A DNA stretch of 64,000 bases from positions 3,968,001 through 4,032,000 of the forward strand of contig JAFREQ010000008.1 of the NCBI GenBank assembly GCA_025331565.1, read 5' to 3'. This document shows positions 36,661 through 47,720 of the stretch, in pieces; position 1 is the first letter of the stretch, and each line of letters starts with the position of its first letter. Source of the DNA: Holacanthus passer (Eukaryota; Chordata; Actinopteri; Pomacanthidae). The position numbers and the translations under genes are program-made. The notes below the pieces were generated by a model, which saw nothing but the letters and a program-made list of their open reading frames with translations, ran no database searches and was not told the origin of the DNA.

Positions 36661-39600
36661 ACAGGATATTCTAAGTATGCTGAGGTAACCAGAGTCAGCA
36701 GCTACAAGCAGATAACTTTGGATTGATAACCTAGGTAAGGACAGTCTAAATCTATAATATACAATCACACAAATGATTTACACTCTAACACTTTGATTTA
36801 TTTGTAAGAAGCGTCATTATGCATAAATCCTGCTGTGACTAATGTATAGAAATGATGACTCTGTGATTAGAGGATGATCAGTGGAGGACATACTGTATGT
36901 ACTATGTAGTGGTAAAGGAAGGCTTAGCCAACGGTGGTTCATTACTGGTACAGTGACTGAGTGCAGCTGACAGCTGGGGCACGGGAGTGCGCCACATAGG
37001 CAGGCAGGACACTGCTACTTGGCAGGCAGGTCCAAACTGTCACCGCTGATTTCTTCAGTCAGGTCTGAAGAGAACGCTTCCCATCAGTGTATCTTTGCGC
37101 AGCCGAGGGTACTGGAAAGGACTCGCATGCAAAACATAATAATTATAATTTTGTGTGGCCTCACAATTTTTGTGGTATGTAAGAGGCAAAATGCACAAAT
37201 CTTCTGTCTGTGAAGATAATACTTGGTATAGTTGATAATACATATCTGCTTTAGACACAATCCTGTTGAAATATGTGAGTCAGTAATGGCTTCTCCGTGT
37301 CAGTCAGGTCTTAGGAAAGCAAGTGATGATGATGGTGATGATGGCTTAAGGCCTGTGGAGTCAGTATCTGTGATGCCAGTGTGAGCCAGGTGTAGAGCTG
37401 AGGTCTCCTCATGGCCACTGAAACCACCTGTCAGAGCTCAACAGAGCTCTGGGCACAATTGTCTCAAACAAAGACCTTTTCACAATGACGAAAAACACAT
37501 GTTCAAATACACTTGAGTCTCATTGACAGGTCAGGAAAAATGTAGTGCCAAGAAGAGTGCCAATGGGTGTCACCCAGACAGGCGCATATAGAATCAGATA
37601 ATATTTTGCAGCCTTTTTCCTGAGTATCTCTTGTTGTGACAGGCTATTCGGTACATGAGTTGTACAGTAAGCCCCTCTGGTATCTTGTATACAACCACAA
37701 CAAGAGGCTTGTGTGAGCTTAAGTTTGTCATACAGATGCTAGAAAAGTGAGTACAGTAGTAATCAAACATGCACGCCCTTAGGTTAAACAGAAGACACAG
37801 GTCATGTGTGCAGAGACCAGCCATTGGCTAAATAATGCATATGTCTATTTTACAAGCTTTGCTCATCACACCTACCATACATTAGTAATCTCAGAGCTAA
37901 CCGGCTGCTGTGCATTAAAAAACTGTGATTTGCAAAGTCGAAGTGGATTTAGAAAATGACAACTAATGGTGTTTCACTTAGGGACACTAAGCTGAATAGT
38001 AGCAGAGTGCGCTTGCTGAGTGCGTAGTACATACAGAATGTACTATAGGTCAACTAATGCCCTGGTGACTGAGGAGTACTTCAGGTTACTGAGATAAAAA
38101 TGATTCAGAAGGTCTGTACACTGACTCTAACACTAGAAAGTGATCCTCATATTCTTCAGAAGTGAGTTTGAAAGCTCCCTTGAAAGTTTATTTTATTGTG
38201 GAAAAAGAAAAGAAAAAAATACACTTGAAACTCGATCAGTGCTTTGAGTGCTTTCTTGAAAAGGTTATTACCTTTGTGGTTATGGCATATGGAGAAACCT
38301 TCCTCTAAAAGCAAAGTAATAGTTCACTTTCAGAGACATGACTGTGCCCAAGCTGATGTAGCTGCCAGGGAGCTGCATGATTAGAAGGTCAATAAAGCCT
38401 GAAACACGCTCACGCAAGAATTGAAATGGATTTCAGGGTCAATATCACATCATCACAGCTATTATTTTTAAAGCAACGAACACTCATTACGCATTTGCAC
38501 GACTGCAGTGAATAATGACTTCCTGCTGGTTGTCGTGATGCTGAACTGTGCTGTGTTGGTATGTGTGTGAAGGATGGCAAAGATTAGCCAGACAGGAAAT
38601 TATTTGGTTTAGAAAAATCTGTTGTACACAATAATTACAAGAGTAACTTGAACTGGCATCAATGAAATAATCTGATTACCTCAAAAACTGTTAATTTTGA
38701 ACTGGTCCTTTGTTATAAACACATGAATACACACACACACACACACACACACATATTTGCACAGCTATCATTGTTAGAACATGGCATTGACTTCCATTCA
38801 TTGTGGACAGCCAAAAATGAACCATAATCTCTTAAACTAACCTCAATTCACATCTTACCTCTACGTTGGAACCATGAGGACAACTGGTCCTGACCAGGTC
38901 ACAAATGTACACACACCTTCTTCACTTACATTCATTCACTGGAGTCTGATCCTAACTTTTACTATAACCATAGCATGTATAACCTCTTTACTTCAGAAAA
39001 ACCTTAAACCTGCATTAATCAGAATCGTGTCGTGATGTAGTTCTTAGTGACAATTTAAAATTTAAAATTAGAGATTTACTAAATCAGATTACACCACTGA
39101 AACTTAAGGGATGTCTTAGCCAGAAGAGTTGTTCTAATGTGTTACTATATTATTGCCATAATGTGGGAAATGTAATGAGATTTTCCTGTTTACATCATTA
39201 TAAAACATAACTTTGTAAAGTGTCGGGTCAGATGTGTTGACCATATTACATATTATCTCTTTTACTTGTCTCTCTGAATGGATCATATATTAGAATACTA
39301 ATGTTAGCTCCGTCACTTGGTTCAGTTACACACAGTTACACCTGGCATTTACTGGGTGTAAATATTGAGTAACAACTACACCAACTAATAAACAATGAGC
39401 TGAAAGGTGCTAAAACGCTCTGTGGAGCTGAGGGTACCTGTAAAATTGGGTGATAATCTGTGGTTTCCTCACTGCAAGCTCCAATTTTCAAAACACATGA
39501 AGTCTTTTGACCAATTGTTAATTTAAAAATATTGTTTGGTGCAGCTTTAACCTAAATAATCTGAACCCAAGAACAAGTCTTAACCTTCAGATTTATTGGT

Positions 39601-39687
39601 TTACATTGTTGGCACCAGCCTTTTGTCCCAGAATCACTGGTGAGTCCCTACAGTGTGACTGTATGAACAGATTTCTACAGCATGTCC

Positions 39688-39725
<38 letters not shown>

Positions 39726-42700
39726 ACAATGGATTACAGTCAAGTGCTAATGGCAGGATTGTTCAGATGTTAAATCCCTGTGATGTCTGAGTGTGAAACA
39801 ATCAGTGGTACAACAGAGCCATGACTCATCCCATAACTGGAATCAGAGATGTCAACTAATGGAATCATTCTTCAAAACCAGTCTGCATGGATTTGTCACA
39901 GCTTGGCTTCCACAATTACTGCTGTTGTCGCAGAATCCCGACGCCACATGATGTCGGCAACAGCTTGGTTCAAACTGAATAGGCTGAATAGGATGAAAAT
40001 GTCTGCATTTCACAGCCAGGTTTCACTTCTTCTTTTTTAAAAAAATCTATCGAGTGTCCTTCAGTTCCCACGTCAGAACTGACTTTGAAGGAACCACAGT
40101 ATAAAATCGATCATCAAATGTTATTTTCATGAACAGAGAAACAGTGGAGGAAAGTTTTACACTTTAATGACATAGACAATAGACCACAACAGTGTGTCTT
40201 CCACCGCGAAGTAGCAGAAGTAATGTCAGAAGTTGGCAGTGGAAGGATAGATGAGGAGCTGTGGGAGATCAAGAGTAAACAGGAGAGGTGATACTGGCTG
40301 CTATTTGGAGCTTTGAGTTACTATCCAGTTCATCGACTGGACCTTTCCTTGCCAGCCAATCGCATGAGAGCGAGCCTGGACCTGGAGCCAGTTTTAGCCC
40401 ACAATCAACACCCCGCAGACGCTGTCACAGTCGAACACAGCTCACATACAGTAGACATGGGATATAGTACACTGATGCTGTTTTGACCTGTCATATTGAT
40501 GATGAGCTGCAGGTACATGATGAAAATATGAGGAGAGATTTTTTGGTTTTGCTTGTTTGACTCTGCCACTGGGAAGAAATGTGAGAACATATTGTAACAC
40601 CAGGCAACAATATATAAACTGAACATACATTTTTTTAATGTCCTTGCTAAGGTCTTTTGGTTTTTGCAGAGGAAAAGCGCCTGGTACATTCCTAAATATC
40701 TGGGGATGAGTTGCTCATAAGCCCTGCAGAGGACTATCAGTTAGTTGACAGCAGGAGTACCAGGGGTATAGATGACTGTTTGCTGTTGCTATCTCCTAAA
40801 TCTCTCTGAGCTTTGGTGTGTGACAGGTGCGTGTGAAATCTACGAGTTTGGCAGCAACGACTGTCTGTCAGCAAACTGACTCCTGGCAGTAAATTCCCCA
40901 TAGAAATTTATAATGAAGTCCTCATTTTTTAACATTAATCTCCAACTTTACGTCGACCTCTTAACGGGCCCTTCGAAATCGATCAGAAACCAGTCTGAAT
41001 AAATGTGTATGAGACACAGCTGGATACACTAACAATGGTTCAGCTGCAGACAGAAGATTGTTCTCTGCTGGATATTAAACTGCCACAACATTTCCCTGGG
41101 AGCTATTCCCAGCACTCCCTAATGAAAGCAATCACACAAAGCAGAGAGAAACACTTGGTGTGACATATAGAAACTAATTCTCCCTTTTGCATTCTTAAAA
41201 TTGTTAATTTTTTTCCTACACTCACTCCAACATATTGTGTATTCAAGTAAATGATTTTTTCTAGGAAGGAGATTATATTTTGTAGTTTAGAAAGCCATAA
41301 ATACTTCGTCTGTGGAGGTTTGGATTCAGTTTGCTTTTCTACATTCAAACCATATCTCCATTATAAAAGCCTTAAGGATAATTGGTTACAGTGATATGCA
41401 GAATCCCACCTGAGGAGAAAATGAGGTAAATAAATACACAGTTATGAGTATGGTTCATCACACATTAGCTAGATGATGATGATGAAATGTATCTAGTGTG
41501 ATTTGTTTACTTGTAAACAATCCCTGTAGGTGCCATATTTAATCTGCTCTGACAGGACTCACTTAAATATCATGCGTAATTGCCGATTTTCTTATTGGAG
41601 GTTTGAACAAGACAAACAGGAGTTGAATAATTTCATAGGGAGGACACAATAAAAACATGCATAAAATATAAAACAGAGAAGTAGACATGCAATAAAATCT
41701 GTGGTATGTTTGTTAGGTTTATAATATTGAGTTTTGGTGCCAGGGAGGTTTTAACTGTGGCAATTTTTGTTGGTGTGCAGGTGCAAGATGTACCTTATAT
41801 ATTCCCCCACAAACAAAAAGGGTCTGCATCTCACAAGAGATTGCAATCCAGTACAAATCTATAAACTATGACGTCCAGCCTCCTCCTGCTCAAACTCAAC
41901 ATTGTCGCTTCATAAAGGTAGTTTTTAACTCTTTTCCACTTGACTGGGTTGTATTATATTGTACAGGGTGGTTTTAATTGTGTCAACCCCCGGCACATGT
42001 GACAGGTCTTGTCCACCCCTAAAAAAAAGTGTGGAATCAAATTATTTCATTTGCTTGTGATGGATGAATTACAATTCAATTTTAGCACCTGCCTTCTTGC
42101 ACACAGAATCATTATTGAGTTAAAGTTCACAAAACATTTTATCAATACCTGTTGTGATGTATGGATTTCTTCTAAACCCAACATGAGGACATCAGGTGTG
42201 TGGCCTAAGACAGTGGTCAGCGTGACATCCATAATCAGACGGAATAAGGCCTCGTCAAGTGGGACACGTGGGGAACAGGAGGAGGGGGAAACTGAGGTGA
42301 AGGACATTTTAGAAAAAGCAAGATTCAAACTATTTAACTCTGCATGCGGAGCACAGGTGGGAAATCAGACAGCAGCATATTGCCTGGTGGCTTCATCCTC
42401 CCTGGGCTGACATGACAAGTCATTTCTGAAGCTGCTGGTTTCACCCTGGGGAGCTGGCATGCAGGTGAGCCGGGAGCAGAGCACAACAGATGCTTTGACG
42501 GAAGGAGGAAGGATGTAAAAGGCTGCATGGATCAAAATCTGACCCAGACTGAAAATATGAGTTTTTACACAACACCCTCAGATAATATGGAAATGTTATT
42601 GGAGTATTAATAGAACTTATTTTTATTTGAGGGAATTGATATTTAGATTTTGACTATTAATGGAAATGAGAGGAGGATTTTTTGTGTGAAGCCATCTCTT

Positions 42701-42890
42701 CTCCTTCTCCTCACATGTGCGCCAGAGAAAATCCACTTCATGGTGTCAATTCAGATAAATAAAAGCATAATCTACCCAATTTCCTGCTGGATTCAATCAT
42801 CTTCTTATCAATGAAGTCTTATCAACATGTTATTTTTATAATCACCACAAAATACCTAATATCTTAATTAAATAGCTCCTTGGAAATTTG
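36661..42890. other. Intergenic DNA with microsatellites
   Basis: No gene recognised over about 6.2 kb. CA microsatellites lie at 38,729-38,753 and 39,691-39,728. The stretch 38,440-38,540 has a balanced, non-repetitive look with homeodomain-like words and may be regulatory. Open frames such as 42,009-42,410 have no family resemblance. Confidence 0.5.
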
Positions 42891-43492
42891 CAAAGCATGT
42901 CATTTTATTTCCTGAAATCTAAATTAGCCTGGCAGAGGGCGAGGCAGGGGGGGCATATTCATGGTAGAAAAATAGACCTTAATTAAGAGGAAAACTTTAA
43001 TTACAGAATGAATTTATTCCAATTAACAGGATACATGGCATGTTGGGCTCTCTGCACCGCCCACGCAGACACTCACACACAAATCCAGAGAAATGCACTC
43101 ATTAATATCTTTCATATTGTATGCAAAAACACATACAACATACTGCACATGTTAAACATTAATTTCTCCATATGAGAGGGTATTTTTTTTTCTTTAAAAG
43201 CAGCAACTACAAAGACTTTGCCACTTGCATGACAAAGGATGCTGCTTGATTAAAAACTACTGAAATTACAACAGTGTTTGACTGAATACTTTATAAACAA
43301 AGAGGCTCTAAACCTCTTTAAAAAAAAAAAAAAAGCAACAAGAAATAAGGTGAAGCCTCAGTCACCTGCAGGGTTGAGTTACCTCCAGCAAGGGGACTAT
43401 TTTTTTCTAAATGAAAACAGGTCGTTCAGGCAGTATCATCCCATCATCAGTGTCTCCAGCAGATCTGATTGAAACATAAAGGTCCTCTTCAA
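42891..43492 (-). other. Probable rprm 3' UTR and downstream DNA
   Basis: It follows the rprm stop codon on the minus strand. An AATAAA hexamer lies at 43,013-43,018 and another at 42,904-42,909; either could end the mRNA, giving a 3' UTR of roughly 480-600 nt. The part around 42,975-43,030 is rich in TTAATTAA, TTTAATTA and CCAATTAA words. An A14 run lies at about 43,321-43,334. Confidence 0.45.
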
Positions 43493-43801
43493 TCAGTAGG
43501 CTCCAACAATAACAGCCTCGGTCTCTTTAGACGGTCTCCTGTCTGTGACTAAAAAGTTGATCATCCCCTCTGATTTTATGAGAAGGTTGCAACCCAGGAA
43601 AAAGATGCCAAACACCACCGTGAGGGACAAAACGCACATGACGGCTATCTGGACCACCCTCATGATGAAGAGGCTCCTCTCATCAGGGGCGGCCGCCACG
43701 AAGCCATTATCAGTCACCACGGAGGAAAAGTTGCAGCAGAAAAACTCCTCGGTCTTGTTGAGCAGTCCTCCCTCCGTGTGGTTGAAGCCGGTGTTGTTCA
43801 T
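43493..43801 (-). CDS. rprm: Reprimo (RPRM), single-exon, 102 aa
   Basis: Reprimo is a small, heavily N-glycosylated membrane protein; in mammals it is induced by p53 and helps arrest cells in G2, affecting Cdc2-cyclin B1. The family block is nearly unchanged: PDERSLFIMRVVQIAVMCVL, the transmembrane helix at about residues 49-75 (SLTVVFGIFFLGCNLLIKSE) and the tail FLVTDRRPSKETEAVIVGAY. The N-terminus is divergent and has four N-glycosylation sequons (N2, N7, N15, N24). The start is the first in-frame ATG (43,799-43,801), which gives 102 residues against 109 in human; the frame stays open upstream but without an ATG. The gene is intronless, as in other vertebrates. Teleosts have several reprimo paralogues; the position between prpf40a and galnt13 marks this as the rprm (not rprml) type, but a/b assignment needs a tree. 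Confidence 0.96.
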   Translation of the reverse strand: MNNTGFNHTEGGLLNKTEEFFCCNFSSVVTDNGFVAAAPDERSLFIMRVVQIAVMCVLSLTVVFGIFFLGCNLLIKSEGMINFLVTDRRPSKETEAVIVGAY

Positions 43802-43984
43802 TTCAGCTTTAGAATAAAATTTAAAAAAAAAAACTTTCAATGCGAGAGCTGGAGGAGAGACGGCGGAGAGGTGATCATCAGGTGGAGAGAAACGGTGCTG
43901 ATGAGGAGGAGAAGTTCTCTGGAGTTGGGCTTGATGCTGAGGCGTCGCATCACTGGAGGTTTCATGTGCTCAGCAGCAGCTTTC

Positions 43985-44125
43985 AGAGAGGAATGAATCC
44001 ACCGACCCGCCGTTAAATAGCCAGACGGCACCTGCCTGCGTGAAACCGCTGGAGCTGCAGGACAGAGCTGCAAGAGCGCCACCATACGACCGGACCGCAC
44101 GTGTGTCAGCGATGTCCACGTGCGC
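43985..44125 (-). promoter_or_regulatory. rprm core promoter region
   Basis: On the minus strand a TATA-like CTATTTAACG lies at 44,011-44,020, about 210 nt before the ATG, predicting a start near 43,985. GC-rich sequence with CpGs and a CACGTG E-box (about 44,117-44,122) lie just upstream. The start site is inferred. Confidence 0.5.
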
Positions 44126-44208
44126 CAAAGCGTGTGTGTTGTACATTATGTTCTGGCTGTGTGTTTGGGTGTGCATGCATTAATAAGCATGTGGGTATGT
44201 GCAAACCT

Positions 44209-44672
44209 GATAGCTAAACAAGTAGGGACACTGTAAAACATGAATAAAAACAGAATCATTTGCAAACAAAACAGTTTTACAATCATGTGTTTGACAAAGT
44301 GGTGAACCTCTCTCCATCCTTGCTTGTGAACGACTGAGTCTTTCCAGGATGAACATTTCATACCCAACCATGATACCATCACCTGTTACCAATGAACCTG
44401 TTTACCTGTGGAATGATCCAAACAGGTGTTTTTGGATCCTTCCACAACTTTCACAGTCTTTTGTTGCTCCTGTTCCAACTTGTTTGAAACATGTTGCTGC
44501 CATCAAATTTAGAATCAGCAGATATTTACATGTATCAGGGAAGTTCACGAGATCAAACATTAAATATGTCTTTGCACTGTTTTCAATTGAGCATATGTCA
44601 GAAAGGATTGGTAAATTATCAGATTCTGTTTTATTTATATTTTACACAGCATCCCAACTTTTTTGGAATCAG
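44209..44672. mobile_element. Non-autonomous DNA transposon remnant with long terminal inverted repeats
   Basis: The left end (gatagctaaacaagtaggga, then cactgtaaaacatgaataaa up to about 44,256) is an imperfect reverse complement of the right end (about 44,622-44,672: gattctgttttatttatatt, then ttacacagcatcccaacttt, then tttggaatc). The inner sequence belongs to a common fish repeat known by ACAGAATGCAATGATTTGCA and CCCAACTTTTTTGGAAT words. An open frame crosses it (44,349-44,744) but is a decayed repeat product. It sits about 200 bp upstream of the predicted rprm start site. Confidence 0.75.
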
Positions 44673-45228
44673 TTTTGTATATTGATTTATCAGTGTTTAA
44701 GTAAATCAATTGTCTATCCAGTCATTTGTAGATGTTGTCACTAACAGTCACTTGAACGTTTTTGGATTTGGACTCCTCAGAACAAAGTGATAACTTCCCA
44801 TTGCATGTTGTTGTTTGCAAAGTGGTGATGTTCAGGAGAGTTTTTCTTTCTTTTGTTGTCTGTACTAATAATGATGGCTCAGTTCCTTTCAGTCAGTAGT
44901 GACAGTGTAACAGTGAGTCAGCATGGACAACACCAGGATCCAGCCTTGCCTGTGATTTTCCTACTGTGGAAATGTCCTCTGTGAAAAAGGCCTATGGAAA
45001 CAACTACTGAACAAGTAATTCATCTAAATAGCAACAGGCAGAGGTTGAAGACATTCGTCAGATGTTGGTGGTAAACATGTCATAATTAGACATCATTTCA
45101 ACCTGATGCCTTACACAAATTAAAACAGGTGGAAGTTCAACACTCAAATATTTTTTTTCCCATCCAGCTGCACAAAGTCATGACATGAAGTCTTACTGCC
45201 TCTCTGGAACAAAGAGGAACCAGGCCGT

Positions 45229-45245
45229 GCACTGACATCTAGTGG
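45229..45245 (-). promoter_or_regulatory. CTCF-like motif
   Basis: The minus strand reads CCACTAGATGTCAGTGC, one mismatch from the common CTCF core CCACTAGATGGCAGTGC. The mismatch falls at a normally conserved G, so binding would be weaker. Confidence 0.3.
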
Positions 45246-45539
45246 ATGCATTGAATCTGGTGTGTTTACTTATCTGCAGATCATAATACAAATATGAATG
45301 GACGTCAGAATTGTCTCACAGTGCATCAACTACAGTACCAGCTGTTGCATTACAGTCAAGTTCAGGGTAATAACAATAAAAGCTTCAAATAGTAAAACAG
45401 TTTTCAGTCTGTGACAGTGTGTTGTTGACAGAACATCAGAGTTATCGTGCACTGCTGACTGGGATTTAAATGCTAGGCTTGGATTTGATGTGCTATATTG
45501 CCCAGAGGCCGGTGCAATGCTGCAGGCCTCTCATCGATA

Positions 45540-45553
45540 GCAGCAGATGGCAG
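45540..45553 (+). promoter_or_regulatory. CTCF-like motif
   Basis: GCAGCAGATGGCAG differs from the CTCF core CCAGCAGATGGCAG only at the first base. It is on the opposite strand from the motif 300 bp to its left. Confidence 0.33.
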
Positions 45554-46439
45554 CATTGTTCAGCATGAGTCACCTGAGGCTTGTCTTAAAATAGCTGTGA
45601 TGTACATAATAGTGTCAATCTGCCAGTTTAAATTAATTGGCCCATAGACGCACACATGCACTCCAAGGTGTATTGAGTTTATGCTTTTATTTAGGTGTTT
45701 GTTGAAACACTGTCTGGCTGTAAATTACTTTACAGGAAACTTCACACCTGCTTCCTCTGGGAGATTTCTTTACATCATGATGGAAAAACTCAAACTGGGA
45801 TATACTGCAGACTATTTTCACAAATCTGATGATCCATTATTCTATTGTATTAATAGAAACTTTTTTAGAGAAAGAGAGAGGCCTGTTAGTCACTTAGGTT
45901 TCTCTTGAGGTGACAGAGGGGTCAAAGTATGATGTTATATGATGTTATTACCGTATTTAGTTGATTTAACCCAAATGATGATTCAACATGATTATGTTAA
46001 AGGTTTGCCCTCCTTGACCAAAATCAAACTCAAGCCAACCTCTGGGGTCCGTTATGATTTTCTGCAGGACATCTAACTGGATTTAATGACAAAAAATATA
46101 ACAGGACTGCATGCATTCAATTGAAAGGGAGTTTTGGGACATGGAAACTCTCCTGAGAAGAGTCATGGAAATCTTGGCCATTCAGAGAACATAACAAACA
46201 AACAAACTCAAATTTCAACATAAATATGCTGAAAGGAGCTTTGGAATCTGGGAACTTTACAGACAAGTGTTTGTCTTTTCCATTCAGACATCCTGAAGTA
46301 AAACAAACAAACCCCATCTTCGGTATGTTACAGTAATACCCACAGTGTTCAGCCCGTGTAGTGTCGGTGTTGGTGCACGGTGCTATATCCACCAGACGCC
46401 CGTCACGCTCCGCTCCGAAGCGCATCTCTTGAGCGACGT

Positions 46440-46520
46440 GTCCGGCAGCCAATCAGAGAGCAGCAGCGGGGCCGCCTGCAGGTCGGGCTGAGCTGAGGTT
46501 AGATTGAGCTCGCCGTTATC
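46440..46520 (+). promoter_or_regulatory. Candidate galnt13 promoter
   Basis: A GC- and CpG-richer stretch (about 46,340-46,620) stands out from AT-rich flanks. A CCAAT box in a good NF-Y context (agCCAATcag) lies at 46,449-46,453. It precedes the galnt13 coding start by 4 kb, with room for a non-coding first exon. No TATA box was seen. Confidence 0.45.
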
Positions 46521-46919
46521 TCGCCTCGTCCTCTCTCACTGTCACAATAATCAGCCGGAGAACAGGTGCGTGCAGAGACGCATTGAACGCACCAGCATTT
46601 CAACGAATAGGGGGCGAAATTCATGGAGCCTTCTGACCGGGTTTACTGCAGCTCAGATGGGGACGAATCACATGCTGGAGTGCAGACAGGTACCATGAGA
46701 CAGGCTGTGCTGGACGGACACTGTCACACCGGATCGTGGACTCCTCTGCACTGACATGGACTGTGTAACTTAGAGGTGTCGTTTGGAGACGTTTGCATGA
46801 ACAATTCATCCAGTTTCTGTTTTTATTGTGATGCATTGTGGGTCATGTTGCCTGAGCTCAACACGTTGCCTGAGATTGAGACTGGAACAGGTCACTGGTT
46901 CACTCCATCTATAATTTAG
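46520..46919 (+). other. Candidate galnt13 5' non-coding exon with alternative donors
   Basis: Good donors occur at 46,566 (aacag|gtgcgt) and 46,920 (tttag|gtaagc), so the first exon may have short and long forms. The long form would contain an upstream ORF of 43 codons (46,623-46,754). Neither exon form is proven; the reasoning is promoter-like sequence plus donors, with a matching acceptor at 50,369-50,370. Confidence 0.35.
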
Positions 46920-47148
46920 GTAAGCAGAGAGTATCTCGGTTCATGTTGCATGCAAACCTTCAGTTTTATTATATAATGTCACCTTCTTGCATGCATTTAG
47001 ATTTAATCAGTATAATGGTGATGCATTGGATTTGATATTGCATTGAATTAAGGTTTATTGGCTGTTAATTTGTAGTTGCTTCTCCTGTCACATGCCACAA
47101 TTCATATTATAAAGTCAATTTATAATGTGCATGAGTGAAAGATGGTCA

Positions 47149-47180
<32 letters not shown>

Positions 47181-47559
47181 GTGCGTGTGCCACACCTTTT
47201 AATCAACCCACCACATTGATAAGTAGGATCTTCCTGTGTTGTTTGGGTTATAAAAGAAGCTGCAGACATTGGCCTAATGGGCTTATTGGGATCAGCTCTG
47301 TAATCACCTCCTGTTCCTGGTAGGGCTGGGTGTAGATTGATTTTTCAACACAGGTGCCAGTGCTAATATGATACCAAAACAATGCTTTTTTCCCAGTATT
47401 TTGGTTTGAGAAAAAAAGCCATATCTCAGTATCTACATGTTGTATAATACATGTTGACCAATCATTCAGCACTAACTTTTAAGTCTTAGTGTTTTTGTCA
47501 GAAACAAAAAGTATTGATATCTGTCTGACATTCAGCTTCATTTTCTGCTTGTGACAACA

Positions 47560-47720
47560 GAGATGCATGTGTGGCTGGAAGGTTGCTGGTTTGAATCCCT
47601 GCCCCCGACAGGTTTGAACATGTGATCCCTCTCTCTCCTATCCTCTATCCCTGAAGTGCCCATAAGCAAGGCACTCAATCTCTCAAATGTCGCCAGCGGA
47701 AAACCAGCTCGGCCACTGTA
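47560..47720 (+). repeat. tRNA-derived SINE-like fragment
   Basis: ggttgctggtttgaatccct (47,581-47,600) carries a B-box-like GGTTTGAATCC, and it is followed by aagtgcccataagcaaggca, a phrase shared by many fish SINE-type repeats. The A-box side is poor and there is no tRNA cloverleaf, so it is a decayed repeat and not a tRNA gene. Confidence 0.55.

Larger units (their letters stand above)
44673..46430. other. rprm-galnt13 intergenic DNA
   Basis: 1.75 kb with no exon recognised. It contains two CTCF-like strings (45,229-45,245 minus and 45,540-45,553 plus). Open frames are short and without family resemblance. Confidence 0.45.

Noticed and set aside
43802..43840. Longer rprm start using 13 extra codons
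   Set aside because: The upstream start is not ATG and the extra residues are not in the family.
44349..44744. 131-codon plus-strand open frame as a gene
   Set aside because: It overlaps the TIR repeat element and matches a known decayed fish repeat product.
47581..47603. tRNA gene from a B-box-like word
   Set aside because: No A box or cloverleaf; it fits a SINE fragment.
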